Source: Cladopsammia gracilis (Eukaryota; Cnidaria; Anthozoa; Scleractinia; Dendrophylliidae). From it: DNA of 64,000 nucleotides. Under the pieces are notes generated by a model that ran no database searches, was not told the origin of the DNA, and saw only the letters and a list, made by a program, of their open reading frames with translations. Positions 1-10,611 of the stretch are shown here, piece by piece (within the stretch, counting starts at the first letter, position 1; the number at the start of each line of letters is the position of its first letter). The stretch spans positions 1,486,501 to 1,550,500 of the forward strand of contig JAJGOT010000115.1 of the NCBI GenBank assembly GCA_022457155.1, in the 5' to 3' direction. Both the position numbers and the translations under genes were made by a program.

Positions 1-297
1 ACTTTTTCATGGTACCATTAGTTTTTCGATATTTCACAATATGGAATTTGGGATTTTTCTTGAATTTTGTTACTTGGCACCTTTGGGAGTTGAAAGTGTT
101 GAAATAATTACAATTTCCATCCAAACATTTTTGATGTTTTAGGCCTTGTTGCTTTTATTGCTCGCAAAGCATCATTTTGTTAAAGGGCACATTAATTTCA
201 TATTGCGTTGTGCACTGGATTATCAATAAACACCTTTTATGTTCATTATCGCTGCATGCTCACAATTCATGTTAGTTGATTAATCCTTTTATTTTAG

Positions 298-366
298 ACG
301 CGTGAAAAAGTGGAATTCACAGAAGCAATTCTTCATCTGTTCCTGTCATTGTCGAGGATACCAATG
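298..366 (+). CDS. NUP188: NUP188 exon a (first exon in window)
   Basis: It is preceded by a pyrimidine-rich tract ending TTTTAG and followed by GTATGA. It is 23 codons, phase 0 at both ends, and encodes an amphipathic helix containing FTEAILHLFLSLSRIPM. It joins in frame to the exon at 1766. It is too short to stand out as an ORF, so it rests on splice sites, frame continuity and composition. Confidence 0.6.
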
Positions 367-1497
367 GTATGATTTTGCTCTTGTTTTCAGTGATACAACG
401 AGACCTACAGATAAGACATACACCTTACTCGATGGTCTAACAGATAAGACGCGTGGATATTTTATGAGTTGCGTCGTATTTTTTCGAGCCCCGAAGTATA
501 TTTTGCGTGTTCTCTTTTCTTGCTGCGGTAAATTTGTTGTAACAATACTGTTTTATCGTCTCGCTGGTATTACAGAATTTTCTCTTTCGTTTTTTGAGGG
601 GAAGCAAAGCAAATGTAACCGGGATGAATCGACGAAAATTCCAGCTAAGAAGACTAATTTTGTTTTGTAATTCACGCATCAAGTTCCTGCAATGTCTGTA
701 GAATATTGTTGAGTAAAGGACGCGTTCACCACGAGGAAGGTGTGAAAATTTAGGTTAATTACTGTGTGTTCGCGTCTCCCAAGCTCAGCTCAGGTTCCGA
801 GTCCCCAAGCGCCCAGCTCAGCTCAGTCTCATCGACCCCTGTCGGAGTGATTTCAAAATAAATTTGTCTTTTATTCCGTACAATCTTCGAAAATCTTTGC
901 CATTCAACGGTCCTATCACCATGCCTCGCAGTCCCCGCTCAACTCGTAGTAGTCTTCGACACTTCAGTTCCGATTTCGACTGGGACATGTTGGATCAAAA
1001 TACTGTATTACAAATCTCGCAGCCAACACTGAGCTTGAAGCAGCAAGCGAGGCTATTGTTCGTGGCGCAGTGCATTCTGGCCCAAAATGTGTTCGTGGCG
1101 CAGTGAATTCTGGTAAAAAGCGATCAAATCGAGATTTTTCCTAGCTTATATTTTTTTCTCATATATTTCTCTTAAATCCTGATTATGTTGCTGCTCACTC
1201 GCTACGCTCGTTCCGCAGCAATGACATCATATTGCTGCCTTTGCTATTTCATCTGCAAATGGTTAGACCTTCACGTGGCTTGGATGACTGCGTAGAATGG
1301 CGGAGGACGTAACAAAACCCTGGCTGTGACCACCCTCAGTGCCGTACATTGTTCATGGGTGGGGTGGGGGAAATGAGATCAACAATGGACCGATAGCGGC
1401 TGCCTGAGGCGCCTTCATAAGCTGACGTCCGATCTCGTTCTCATAAGTGTATATAAACGCTATGAAACATGTGATATGTGCGCTATATAAGTCGTTC

Positions 1498-1535
<38 letters not shown>

Positions 1536-4500
1536 ATTATATAGTCGAAAAATAAAAGTCATCAACCGACGTTTTCGGTGCATCTTGACATTATCTGTCT
1601 AAACGGTTGGCATTTCAAGCACTAGCCCTTCGTCAGAGCGAATCGCAAATTTTCATGTTTCACTCCCTTCTGACACAGCACCACTGTTACTTTAGACACT
1701 AATTCATTTGTTTTTACTGCTTGTACTATGTCATAGTTGTAATATGTATTTTTAACATACTGCAGAGTGCTGAGGCCTTGGCTATGAACAGTTTATCCCA
1801 ACCGTTGTGTCTGGGGTTAGCATCATTGTCGTATACCGTCAGCAAAGAGCAGGTAATTACTCAACGTACTAACTCTTCTTACCTATCCCGTTGGTACCCT
1901 CGCTGTTTTTCGAGTTTGTAGTCGAAATTTCGTTTTTGAATAAGCCTCACTGTTGATTTCAACCCATTTACTGCCAAAAGCACTTTGGCAGCACCATTTA
2001 CTGCCATCGACTTCTACGTTACAACCACCTTGCAGAGCACATTGAATAGTACCACATGAAAGCGTAGTCAAACATCATTAATAATGATACTGAACTATGT
2101 TATTCAACTGCTTTCAGTTGAGTGGTCACACTGCCGGATTTCATCCACAGATGTAAAAGTTAAAACTACATTAATTACACGGCTCAAGGTGGAACTGGGA
2201 ATGAACGATAAGTTCAGGCCGCACAAGTATGCATAAGCGTACCGTATTTTTCAGCATGTTATTTCCTCTTCATCTCACAGGCTCCTCAGAACTTACCTAG
2301 TGCTCAGCCTTCAGCCGCCTCTAGCCATTCAGACCCACTTCGCCAACGAAACTGGAGTCGAGTGTGGCAGCTGGCCCTTGCTGTGATGGGATCCATGTTG
2401 CGCACGCTCAGACACGGGTTTCTGAAGGAGGCTTTGGATTTTGCTGGGGTGCACAGAGAAAGGCTTGCAGAGGTCTGTAACACATATTTACATTCTTTAT
2501 GACAACGTTTTCAACATTTTATCAGTCCTTCTGATTTGTTTAATGGCTGGAATTTAACAAAACCACCTACAACTGCCATTGTGTAGCTCATTGTAGAGTG
2601 GTCATGGCTTTCAGCCAAAAGAAAAAATCCCTGTCATATCCCTGGTGGGTAGATAAACCTCCCATCAGGTCCCCAGAGGGGATACAGAAAGATAAACGTA
2701 ACTTCACATTTTTCTGGACTTAAGGTTTAAGAGGGAAAAAATGACCCGCGTTTAAGCATGGTTTTGCCTATGCGTTCAAATGTTCAGATCGGCTTTGTCC
2801 GTCAACATTTTGCTTGCGAGACACCGGAACACCTGATGTGGCAACGCGTGATTCGGGTGACAAGTGGGTACATAGCACGGAACCTGATATGGTGAATGAG
2901 TAATCTATTTGCGCTGGCATCCTTGTGGGCGTCATGTAGTTCGCTACACCGTGCTAAAGAGTTGCAATAACAACAAAACAGCTGTCCACGGTTGCGATCC
3001 TACTTTATCGGTTTCTGTCGTGGTGTCTCGCAAAGTCTACTCTTTTACGTAGTCAGATCAGCCCTGCAGTTCATTGTATGTTTGTTCATTTTTTGGCTGG
3101 TTAGGTCTCTCGCAGATCCCACGTATACCGTTAGCAGCATTATCGTTTGTGGTCCTCTGCAGATTTTACTTTTGTTAATATTGAGCCTGTAATGTGTAAT
3201 GGTCACCTGCCTTACCCATGGGACGGCATTGGAGGGGGGGGGGGGGGGGGGGGAGGGGGGAAGGGGGGGGGGGAGGGGGGCGTGGCGAGGTGATTGTGGC
3301 AAGTTGTATGCAGGGTGTGGAAGTGTTGGGTCCGGTGGAGCAAAATGCCTTGGAGGGGGTGGATCGGATAACATTGAGCCCACGATATGTTATGGTCAGC
3401 TGCCTTACCCATGGGGATGACGTTGAAGGGAGGGGAGTGTGGGGAGTTGGATGCAGGGGGTGGGGGTTGGGGGGATCGGCAGAGCAAAACGCTTAGAAGA
3501 TGGGAAGGGGGGTCCGATTATTTCGTATTCACGAGTTGGCTCATTTTTTCTGTCAGGCCATGGATGGCGTGAGGCGATCCCAGTCTTCAGACGTGTTGAC
3601 TGAGGCAGAGGAAGTCAGCGCTTTCTTACTTGAGCTCGCTCATTTCTTTCACGAGTGGAGGTTCACTCTGCCAGATGTGTTGATTCTACTTCAGGTGAAT
3701 GTTGTTTCATTTTCTCTCCACTGTCATGATCTTGATAGCTTGTGATCATGCTGCATGTTTGCCTTAGTCAACTGTAATTTCAAACATGGAATGCCGCAAA
3801 TAGAGTGCCAAAGTAATTTGCCCACCTCGGCACTTAGAGGGAGCAGGTGACAGCATGGCGTTTGAGAGTTGGAAAAACGCGGACTTTCTCGGTTTTATAA
3901 AAAAATCATTTTAGTACTGCTACATAGCAGTAAAGAATAACAAAAAGTGATTCTCTCTATTAAACTTGTTGATAGTATTCACTTTCCTGTAGCTGTTTTT
4001 CGCTCCATTGCTCACAAAAGCCTTTCTAAGCTGACGAATTTTTTGTTTCACTTTAAAACTTCTTCACCAGACCAGGATCGGTGTTCTCTGTCAAAGTTGC
4101 GTGGCTCTGCTGACACACCCAAGATTGCTGGCTCATTTACTCGAGGTAAGTTGTTGATATACAATACAATAGCCCAATGTACAGCTGCGTGCTTAGTGAC
4201 CTGGCTTTTGATTGAGAGTGAGGCTTAAGTTGACCAAGCTTTGATACAAGCCCACCCGCTTTTTTCATCGTAACTAGTTTTTGTTGAACATGATTTACAT
4301 AATTATGAAAAGCAGATAGGTTTGTATCAAAACAAAGTCAACTCCAGCCTCGCTTTCACTCGAAGGCCAGGGTACTAAGCACACAACTGAAAAATGCTCT
4401 ATTGTCGCCATGTAAGGGAAAACATGTGAATATAGACAATAATCGCCTGCCATAACTAGCAAGACCAAGTCTGTTTTATTTTATTCATGCTACTCTATCT

Positions 4501-7500
4501 TGTGTACAGTTGTCCAAAGGATCTGGAAGTTCCTCTTCCCATAACAAGGCGCAGTCACCAGATGTACCACTGTCTTTAAGCGGATCCTTCTCAAGAGAAA
4601 TGCTCAGAACATACTCTTACGCAGATGATGATTCATTCAGGAACAGTCCTGTGGTATCTCAAACACAGTCCCAGTAAGTAAAGGAACAGTCCTGTGGTAT
4701 CTCAAACACAGTCCCAGTAAGTAAAGGAACAGTCCTTTGGTATCTCAAACACAGTCCCAGTAAGTAAAGAGGTCGGTGGTGCTCAATCTCATTCCCAGGG
4801 ACTTTTCGCTGCTGATTTTCCTTTCGTAAACAAGCGATGCCATTTTCAACCAAGACGAAATTAGGCTATCATTATTAGATAAAACTGGGCCCAGGTAAAG
4901 CAATAATTAGACCTAAGCTAGATTAGCGATTAGGTTAGATTTAGGGATAGGGTCACCCGTTATATATGTATCATTAAGAAAAGCACCTTTTATAAGTAAA
5001 TTTTTCTTGGGTTTGGCGGATCAACCCAGTTGTGTAGTAGTGAAGGAGGGATATTAGCATGCAAGAGGTTCCAGGTTCGATTCATTGCATTCTTCTTTTT
5101 CTGATAGAAAAAATAATTCGACAATTGGTGAAGTGTCGCTAAAATAGCATCGCTTGTTTACGAAATTGCTTCTCCGCTTTCAAAATGGCGAGGCGGGCGT
5201 AGAAACCTCTGGATGTCTTCAACTTCTTATTTCCTTGCGGAACATAAGTCCGAAACCAACGTCTTCCACCAAGTCCTGGTCTGTGCTATTTGCTTAGCAG
5301 CCGCCCAAGTCACACCTTTGTCTTGTAGTTCTGCCAAATGAGAACGCCTCCATTCTCTATTTTCGAATTTCCTATAATACACTTTGTTTGCCACCCAAAT
5401 TTTGCACAAACTATTGTTTTGAAATGCTCTTGGGAATATGCAGTCCTCCCAAGAGCATTTACAAACAATAGTTTATGCAAAAAATTTTTTTTTGGGGGGC
5501 AAACAAAGTGTACTATGGGCAATTCGAAAATAGAGAATGCCTAAGCCGGACGCCCCTCCTTCTCCTGCCCTGTGGATTCCAGTCGACAACTGCCTTTGTT
5601 ATGTTTCCACCCGGTTTCCTTAGCGTGTGACCTATCCACTTTCATGCCCTGCTCTTTATCTCCATCTCCACTGGCTCCTGAAACGCTTGCACAAGACTGC
5701 TTAAATACTAAAACAATCCTAGAGTGTTTAGTAGCTTAAAACATGGTGTTCGTTTGAACAGTGGTTTCATATTGGCAGAAAACAAACACGGCTGACAATC
5801 GCTGCAAATAACCTCCGAAAATGCATTTCATCGCGTGTCGCATGATAAACTACTCCAAGGTTCTTGAAATATTTTGGCTGCCCTGCTCCAGGGGTTTGTA
5901 CGTGTGCCCTGTCATGTTAAAAATGGAGAAGTCCCTTAGACGAGGTTGGTGGTGTGTTTGACTCGTACTTCATGAGCTCTTTGCGACATGTATAGTGCTA
6001 TCAAATCAACAATAACGCTCCACGTGTACAGGGCTAAGAATAGTTTTTCTTTCTTAACAAGACACTTGCCTGCCATGCCTTTATTTTTGACAGGACATTT
6101 TACAAAATTGGTCGGACATCGGCCATTTTGGAGTTTTGCCCCGAGACACAACCTGCAAGCATACATAACGGGCTATACTAGGTTTGCGGCTTGAACTGCA
6201 TTATGGGGCAATTTCAAATCACACGACTTTTTCTGAGTTTCTTCGAATGGAAAAAGCCTTTAACAGCGAAATAAACGGTTCAAGCGGTGTAATAATTTTG
6301 GAAGCAATTGTGATGGCTTAAGACAAAAGTTAAGTCACTCTTGTGCTCGGACACTATGTCTGGTCGTGTTGTAAAATTTGTGGGACATTTTAGGAGCTTG
6401 GTCGGATTGATTTTTGACCGACTGTTATTCCAATACTGTGTGTATACGCTTTATACCTTGGAGTTCTTTATGCAATGCATACCGTAAAAAAGGCTATCGC
6501 CTTAAGTATAGCCAACACATAAGGAACAAATGTTAAGCTGTCACTTCTGTAGAACAGTAGTAATTCTTTTTACCTTTTTCCAGGTTGTTGAAGATTTTGT
6601 GCAACTCACTGGCGATGTTGCGGCAATTCACCCCAGACATCTGTGGAATTCTCATTGACCAGGTTAAAGCTGTTCTCACTTTACTGTCACAATCTGACCA
6701 AACGAAGAATCTGTAAAACTCTCAATCTACTTGGCTATCCTGGGGTGGTCAAATTTTCAATAGACAATCTGGAAGCTCGTGTCGAAAATTGCAGAAACCA
6801 CCCTAAACTATTTTTTTTCGGTAATAAATACACCTCATATAGCTTAGAATCTCATTGTTAATTATCCTTCTTGGGGCTTATAATTAGCAAGAGGTTTCGA
6901 TATGGGTGGCTTTGTATTACAGGGACTGAGAAAATGTGTTCGTTATAACGTGGGCTCGTTATATCGGGGTTCTATTCGATATGTTGTGGTTCAATTTTAT
7001 CCTTGGTTCAAATTTTATTTTCCTTTGTTTTTGGCTATGGTAATGTATGATAATGAGTTTTAAACAAAGGAAAATAAAATTTGAACCAAAGATAAAATTG
7101 AACCACAAAAGATACATTTTACTATAACTGGGCTGAAGAATATTGTTCGTTGTACCGGGGTCTTCGTTATAAAGGGGTTCGTTACATCGCGGTTCTTTTC
7201 CATACATTTTACTATAACTAGGCTGAGGAATGTCGTTCGTTTTTCCGGAGTTCGTTTTATCAGGATTTCTCTTTATTTGGTCAAATTGTAACACATTTAA
7301 TGCACTTGCCCTCCCTACAGGGTATGGATTTAGACGAGTTTCCTCCTCTGCTGTCACTTGGATTCAGTTCCCCGACCGTGGATCACGAGGAGCCCATATC
7401 GTTTGGTACCCTTTTGGCTTGTCTCAACATGGCCCTCTCCAATCTTGGCCCTGTGAGTTCCATTATTTATCGATACGTTGTATATTAAGCTGGATAACAT

Positions 7501-10500
7501 GCTAGCGTTTTTGTGCATTACTGTGTGTGAGCTTGGTTTGCTTATTGTTTGTTGGTTTGTACAATAATAATAGACTCCTGTTATATTGAACCTCTCGCAG
7601 GGTTAACAGTAGCAGATCTGGGTAAGGGGCCTGGATGGGCCACCCCCCCCCCCCTTTATATTGCGAAAAATAGTCTCTTACATTTTCACTGCCCGCCTCC
7701 CCCCAGAACAAAACAGAAGCAATAGCTTGTAGATTAATTGCAGGATTACAAGGATGGAAGTGGATTACAGTTCATCAAATTTGATTTCGTGACAGGCGGT
7801 CAAGAAATCAAAGTTGTCATTCTTGTGGAATTTTGACCTTTTGGGCCAGAAAAGCAAGCATAAAGCAAGCTCCCAGCCATAATCATGAAAACACGGTATA
7901 TCATATGGGACACTGTTATGTTAATGTCCTTGAAAGTTCTTTAATTTGAGGTCCTGAACGTTCTTGAAAAGTGATGTTATGTTGATCGTGTCACCTATGA
8001 CCTTCAGATGTTTTAACTACTGAGCTACGAGACACTCCTGGCTATTATTATAGTGTCTGACTAAATTTTGACTTTTCTCTTAAGCCTGACCTCAGGTCGC
8101 CGGTGAAGTCTCCTGTAAGGACACTATCTGAGTCGCTACCAAGGTAGGAGAGCGTTGTGCCATGTGTCATTTTTAATTTTTCTCTGGGCTCTCCAGTTTT
8201 CTTTCCTCCACAAGAGCTAACATTTGCAAAGTTCAACTTGAACTGGATACAGAGGACTTGCATTACACTCACAGAGGACTTGCATTACACTCACAGAGGA
8301 CTTGCATTACACTCACAGAGGACTTGCATTACACTCACAGAGGACTTGCATTACACTCACAGAGGACTTGCATTACACTCACAGAGGACTTGCATTACAC
8401 TCACAGAGGACTTGCATTACACTCACAGAGGACTTGCATTACACTCACAAAGGACTTGCATTACACTCACAAGTTTGGTGTTGTGGCTTTCTTCTCCAAA
8501 TATCATAAATTTCGTGTTTCGCTAGGCATTTTTAACTTGGTGATTGAACACCAGAAAGATGCTGGCGATTTGTGGCTTGTTTAAAAAAACGATTCTGATT
8601 CTGACAGTATGCAACATTATCGTTCAATGCATTTTTCTTCCTTTTCATTGGCCGAGAGCCCACCACGTGACCTGCAAATAACTTCATAGAATAATTCTGC
8701 TCATGCGCACAACGGTGCAAAGTTGTTTTGCTGTGAATAATTGTTCTGCTCCCATCCTCTACAATGGCAGCCCAATTTCTGCTCTGTTTTAGCAGTTATG
8801 AATAAAAGTTCAATTGAAAAACAAACTCGGTGATCAAATGATAAAACAATTATTGAACTCGCCTATCGCAATATATCGTGATTTGTTAGTGTCTCGCAAG
8901 TCCATTATTTGCCGAAGCCGAATAATGGCTCTGCTCGCCACTGACAAATCACGATATTTTGCGATAGCCGAGATCAATAATTGAGAAATATTTGACATCT
9001 GCATGTGATATCTGTTTGTTTGTAGATCTCTTTTGATGTTCACAATGGAAAATGCCTTGATTGTCGCTTTGTCTCAAGCCTGCCGGTACTTACGGGATCC
9101 CACACTCGACCCGAGGGTCAAACAGTTTCTGAAAAGAGAGCTTGGTAGTGAACTGGTAAGCATTACAACAGTTACCAATAACACGCGACACACCGCCTTC
9201 GAATGAGGTGGATAAAGTTGAGTTTTAGTGGACGTAAATTAAAGAAAAGCCATTAAAATTATTTTGAATTCTGACAGGTTTTCAAGTAAACATGATTTGA
9301 AATTAATACATTTTAAGACACAATTTTGAGATGTCACAGTTGCATTTTTTAAATTTTAAATGTCTCAATTAGCTGCGCTTTTTGCTAACTTGAGTAGAAG
9401 AGTTTCCCAACATCTAATTGCACAAATATCTAACAATTATTCGCCTCAGGCTCATGTCGGTCAGTCGGGAGGAATTATTCACCAGATATTCACTGACCTT
9501 GAGGCGAATAATTGTTTTAGTGTAATTACTCGGGTGGTTGTCAGAGAAAAATAACCGAGCGAAAAACGTTAAAATTGTATTTTAATAGGCCATTTACACG
9601 ATGGCGTCATTTGACTACAACTACCAGAATTCATTTCGTTTTTCCTTTCTTATTTAAATTTTGTAATCCCAGTGCGGTTTAAGTAACAATAGCCCTAATT
9701 TGCACTACAAAACAAAAAACTGAAGGATTCTGGTAGTTGTAGTCATATGACGTCATCGTGCAAATGGCCTATTTTTCACATTTTCATGCGTCATTGCACA
9801 GAAGCGCGCGCAGATCACATGGTCAATTGAAAAACTGCACAAACGAAATGAACAATTGCTTCGCGCACGTTTTTAACGTTCTAAGTCCAAGAAAAAAAAA
9901 AAAACAGGCTTAAATATGCCTAACAAGATGCAAATCGGCCAGTTCATCCACAGATCGCGAGGCGGCCATTTTAAACATTTGTCCCCCCGGCTTTTATCAC
10001 CTCGCGCGAGTTGATTATAGCGACATAATGCGTAAGTCTCCACCAATGAGAGCAGCGGAATCTCTATAATCACCTGAGTAATGTTACTAACTAGAAATAC
10101 GTGTCTCGCAGAACCTCGCGAAGCTCGGGGGAGGATGCACTTCAAAATTTTAGCGATGTGGGCCTTTTTTGAAGTTTGTGAGTGCTATCTCCCTAAATTA
10201 ACCTGTTCCCTTTACATACTTCTGTAGCTGTAGTTTAAGTCTCCACCAATGAGAGCAGCGGAATCTCTATAATCACCTGAGTAATGTTACTAATTATACA
10301 TATTCATTGAAAGTAAGTGAATAAATAAATAAACTCAGATCTTACCAGCAGTTATAATACTGCATTTGATAGAGTACCTGATATTTTTATGACCTTCTTC
10401 CAATGTTTGCGCATTTCAGGGCAACTTTCTTGGTGGTCTGTTCCGTCACTTTGTTCGCCGTGGCCTACCTCCCTCCCCCGTGGGATCAACACAGACAAGC

Positions 10501-10611
10501 CCAAGTGGAGCGGCTAGGAGAACGCCAACTAAGGCACTGGCCTTTACAGAGGCGCCCGAACAAAAGTTCTTCAAACTGGCGGACAACTTTGTCAAGCAAG
10601 TCCTAAGATAG
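298..10611 (+). CDS. NUP188: NUP188-like nucleoporin, C-terminal 438 aa in 11 exons (5' part lies outside the window)
   Basis: NUP188 is a large alpha-solenoid scaffold of the nuclear pore inner ring, about 1,750 aa in vertebrates, that binds NUP93. Seen here: 11 exons with consensus acceptors and donors (298-366, 1766-1852, 2281-2472, 3557-3694, 4071-4145, 4510-4673, 6584-6662, 7321-7452, 8085-8143, 9026-9155, 10420-10611). They total 1,317 bp, keep one frame through phase 0, 2 and 1 junctions, and end at TAG 10609-10611. The protein is helix-rich and leucine-rich (for example FLKEALDFAGVHRERL, VLCQSCVALLTHPRLL, LKILCNSLAMLRQFTPDIC). It ends in a serine/proline/arginine linker and a last helix, FKLADNFVKQVLR. 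The order 'YLRDP..K..L..EL' then 'FRHFVRRG..PSP' then a terminal amphipathic helix matches my memory of the vertebrate NUP188 C-terminus. The identity rests on that memory; NUP205 is the nearest alternative. Confidence 0.72.
382..700. repeat. dispersed repeat, intronic, related to 53480-53775
   Basis: It shares a block with GTATTTTTTCGAGCCCCG and another reading TATTTTGCGTGTTCTCTTTT with the sequence near 53.5-53.8 kb. The ORFs here on both strands have no recognisable domain, and I treat them as repeat sequence. Confidence 0.4.
1495..1532. repeat. ATT/ATC microsatellite
   Basis: A run of alternating TATT and ATC trinucleotides in a NUP188 intron. Confidence 0.8.
1766..1852 (+). CDS. NUP188: NUP188 exon b
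   Basis: Acceptor CATACTGCAG, donor GTAATT. It is 29 codons, phase 0/0, and encodes a leucine-rich helix with QPLCLGLASLSYTVSKEQ. Confidence 0.65.
2281..2472 (+). CDS. NUP188: NUP188 exon c
   Basis: Acceptor CTTCATCTCACAG, donor GTCTGT. It is 64 codons, phase 0/0. After a serine/proline-rich start it reads NWSRVWQLALAVMGSMLRTL and then a helix with FLKEALDFAGVHRERLAE, typical of a large scaffold nucleoporin solenoid. Confidence 0.75.
3180..3560. repeat. G-rich tract and degenerate 193-bp direct repeat
   Basis: From 3232 there is a G-run of more than 20 bases, then further G-runs broken by A to about 3290. The block beginning ATTGAGCC and containing CTGCCTTACCCATGG occurs near 3180 and again at 3373, about 193 bp apart. 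The G-rich ORFs across it are compositional. It sits upstream of the acceptor of the exon at 3557. Confidence 0.7.
3557..3694 (+). CDS. NUP188: NUP188 exon d
   Basis: Acceptor TTTTTTCTGTCAG, donor GTGAAT. It is 46 codons, phase 0/0, and contains LTEAEEVSAFLLELAHFFHE followed by WRFTLPDVLILLQ. Confidence 0.75.
4071..4145 (+). CDS. NUP188: NUP188 exon e
   Basis: Acceptor CTTCTTCACCAG, donor GTAAGT. It is 25 codons, phase 0/0, encoding TRIGVLCQSCVALLTHPRLL and then AHLLE. The longer ORF across this site runs in a different frame and is a shadow; only this frame joins both neighbours. Confidence 0.72.
4510..4673 (+). CDS. NUP188: NUP188 exon f, with triplicated donor
   Basis: Acceptor CTTGTGTACAG. 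It is 54 codons plus 2 nt and encodes a serine-rich, probably flexible stretch (GSGSSSHNKAQSPDVPLSLS, then SREMLRTYSYADDDSF). I chose the first GTAAGT at 4674 as donor because it leaves phase 2, which the next exon completes to CAG. The last 34 bases and the donor are repeated twice more in tandem. Reading past the first donor reaches TAA at once. Confidence 0.72.
4640..4768 (+). repeat. 43-bp x 3 tandem repeat spanning an exon end and its donor
   Basis: Units are 4640-4682, 4683-4725 and 4726-4768. They are almost identical (one G/T change in unit 3). Each contains the last 34 exon bases of NUP188 exon f and a GTAAGTAA donor. Confidence 0.9.
5015..5090 (+). other. possible tRNA-like relic
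   Basis: GGTTCGATTC at 5074-5083 matches a pol III B box. About 45 bp upstream is a poor A-box-like stretch. No cloverleaf could be drawn. Confidence 0.2.
5351..5539. repeat. foldback MITE-like element, intronic
   Basis: Arms 5351-5392 and 5498-5539 are inverted copies (CATTCTCTATTTTCGAAT at one end, its complement at the other) with few mismatches. An inner pair around GCTCTTGGGA/TCCCAAGAGC makes almost the whole segment foldable. Confidence 0.85.
6584..6662 (+). CDS. NUP188: NUP188 exon g
   Basis: Acceptor CCTTTTTCCAG, donor GTTAAA. It is 1 nt plus 26 codons, encoding LLKILCNSLAMLRQFTPDIC and GILIDQ, a characteristic helix pair of the family as I remember it. The single leading base completes the codon begun in exon f. 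Confidence 0.78.
6930..7270. repeat. coral-type 'CGTTATAACGGGG' repeat with nested 121-bp foldback
   Basis: Flanks repeat degenerate CGTTATA(A)CGGGGTTCGTT-like words. In the middle, 6986-7106 is an inverted repeat whose arms (GTGGTTCAATTTTATC... and complement) are about 42 bp with a short loop. The minus-strand ORF here is a product of the repeat. Confidence 0.75.
7321..7452 (+). CDS. NUP188: NUP188 exon h
   Basis: Acceptor CCTCCCTACAG, donor GTGAGT. It is 44 codons, phase 0/0. It encodes an acidic loop (GMDLDEFPPLLSLGFSSP) and a helix with ISFGTLLACLNMALSNLGP. Confidence 0.75.
7690..7920 (+). mobile_element. TTAA-MITE family member, intronic (5' end unclear)
   Basis: It shares a long block including AGTTCATCAAATTTGATTTC, ACAGGCGGTCAAGAAATCAA and GCAAGCTCC.GGCCATAATCA with the element at 59073-59467, and in reverse orientation with the elements in the three unit copies. 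The right end abuts TTAA at 7921. Confidence 0.65.
8085..8143 (+). CDS. NUP188: NUP188 exon i
   Basis: Acceptor CTTTTCTCTTAAG, donor GTAGGA. It is 19 codons plus 2 nt, encoding PDLRSPVKSPVRTLSESLP. The later AG at 8095 was rejected as acceptor because that choice runs into a stop in the required frame. Confidence 0.6.
8251..8470 (+). repeat. 22-bp minisatellite, 10 copies
   Basis: Ten tandem units of AGAGGACTTGCATTACACTC plus AC. The first nine are identical and the last has one change. It lies in the NUP188 intron between 8143 and 9026. The three open frames across it arise because the 22-bp unit has no stop. Confidence 0.95.
8847..8983. repeat. palindromic repeat, intronic
   Basis: Inverted arms CAATTATTGA..TCGC.TATCGCAA.ATATCGTGATTTGT and complement surround a centre with CCGAAGCC. 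The form resembles abundant foldback repeats I remember from coral genomes. Confidence 0.75.
9026..9155 (+). CDS. NUP188: NUP188 exon j
   Basis: Acceptor GTTTGTTTGTAG, donor GTAAGC. It is 1 nt plus 43 codons and contains MENALIVALSQACRYLRDP and VKQFLKRELGSEL. The YLRDP segment is one of the pieces that suggests NUP188. Confidence 0.78.
9432..9517. repeat. 86-bp inverted repeat, intronic
   Basis: Arms AACAATTATTCGCCTCAGG and CCTTGAGGCGAATAATTGTT face each other, with GTCGGTCAGT/ACTGACC as an inner pair. Confidence 0.8.
9595..9772. mobile_element. 178-bp MITE, intronic
   Basis: Terminal inverted repeats of about 45 bp, ATAGGCCATTT.CACGATG.. with ACTACAACTACCAGAAT inside, and the complement at the right end. 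There is no coding capacity. Confidence 0.85.
10420..10611 (+). CDS. NUP188: NUP188 terminal exon and stop
   Basis: Acceptor TTTGCGCATTTCAG. It is 63 codons plus TAG. It begins GNFLGGLFRHFVRRGLPPSP, continues through a threonine/arginine linker and ends with an amphipathic helix, KLADNFVKQVLR. The arrangement matches the C-terminal end of vertebrate NUP188 as I remember it. Confidence 0.75.
   Translation, partial: GNFLGGLFRHFVRRGLPPSPVGSTQTSPSGAARRTPTKALAFTEAPEQKFFKLADNFVKQVLR

Noticed and set aside
864..1106. 80-aa plus ORF with a serine/arginine-rich start in a NUP188 intron
   Set aside because: It has no acceptor in frame with the flanking exons, no known motif, and a short direct repeat (TTCGTGGCGCAGTG) near its end.
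3199..3496. Several overlapping Gly- or Pro-rich ORFs on both strands
   Set aside because: They are compositional products of the G-run and of the doubled segment.
8157..8584. Three overlapping ORFs of repeated HYTHRGLALHSQRTCITLTE-type peptides
   Set aside because: They are the three frames of a 22-bp minisatellite in an intron.
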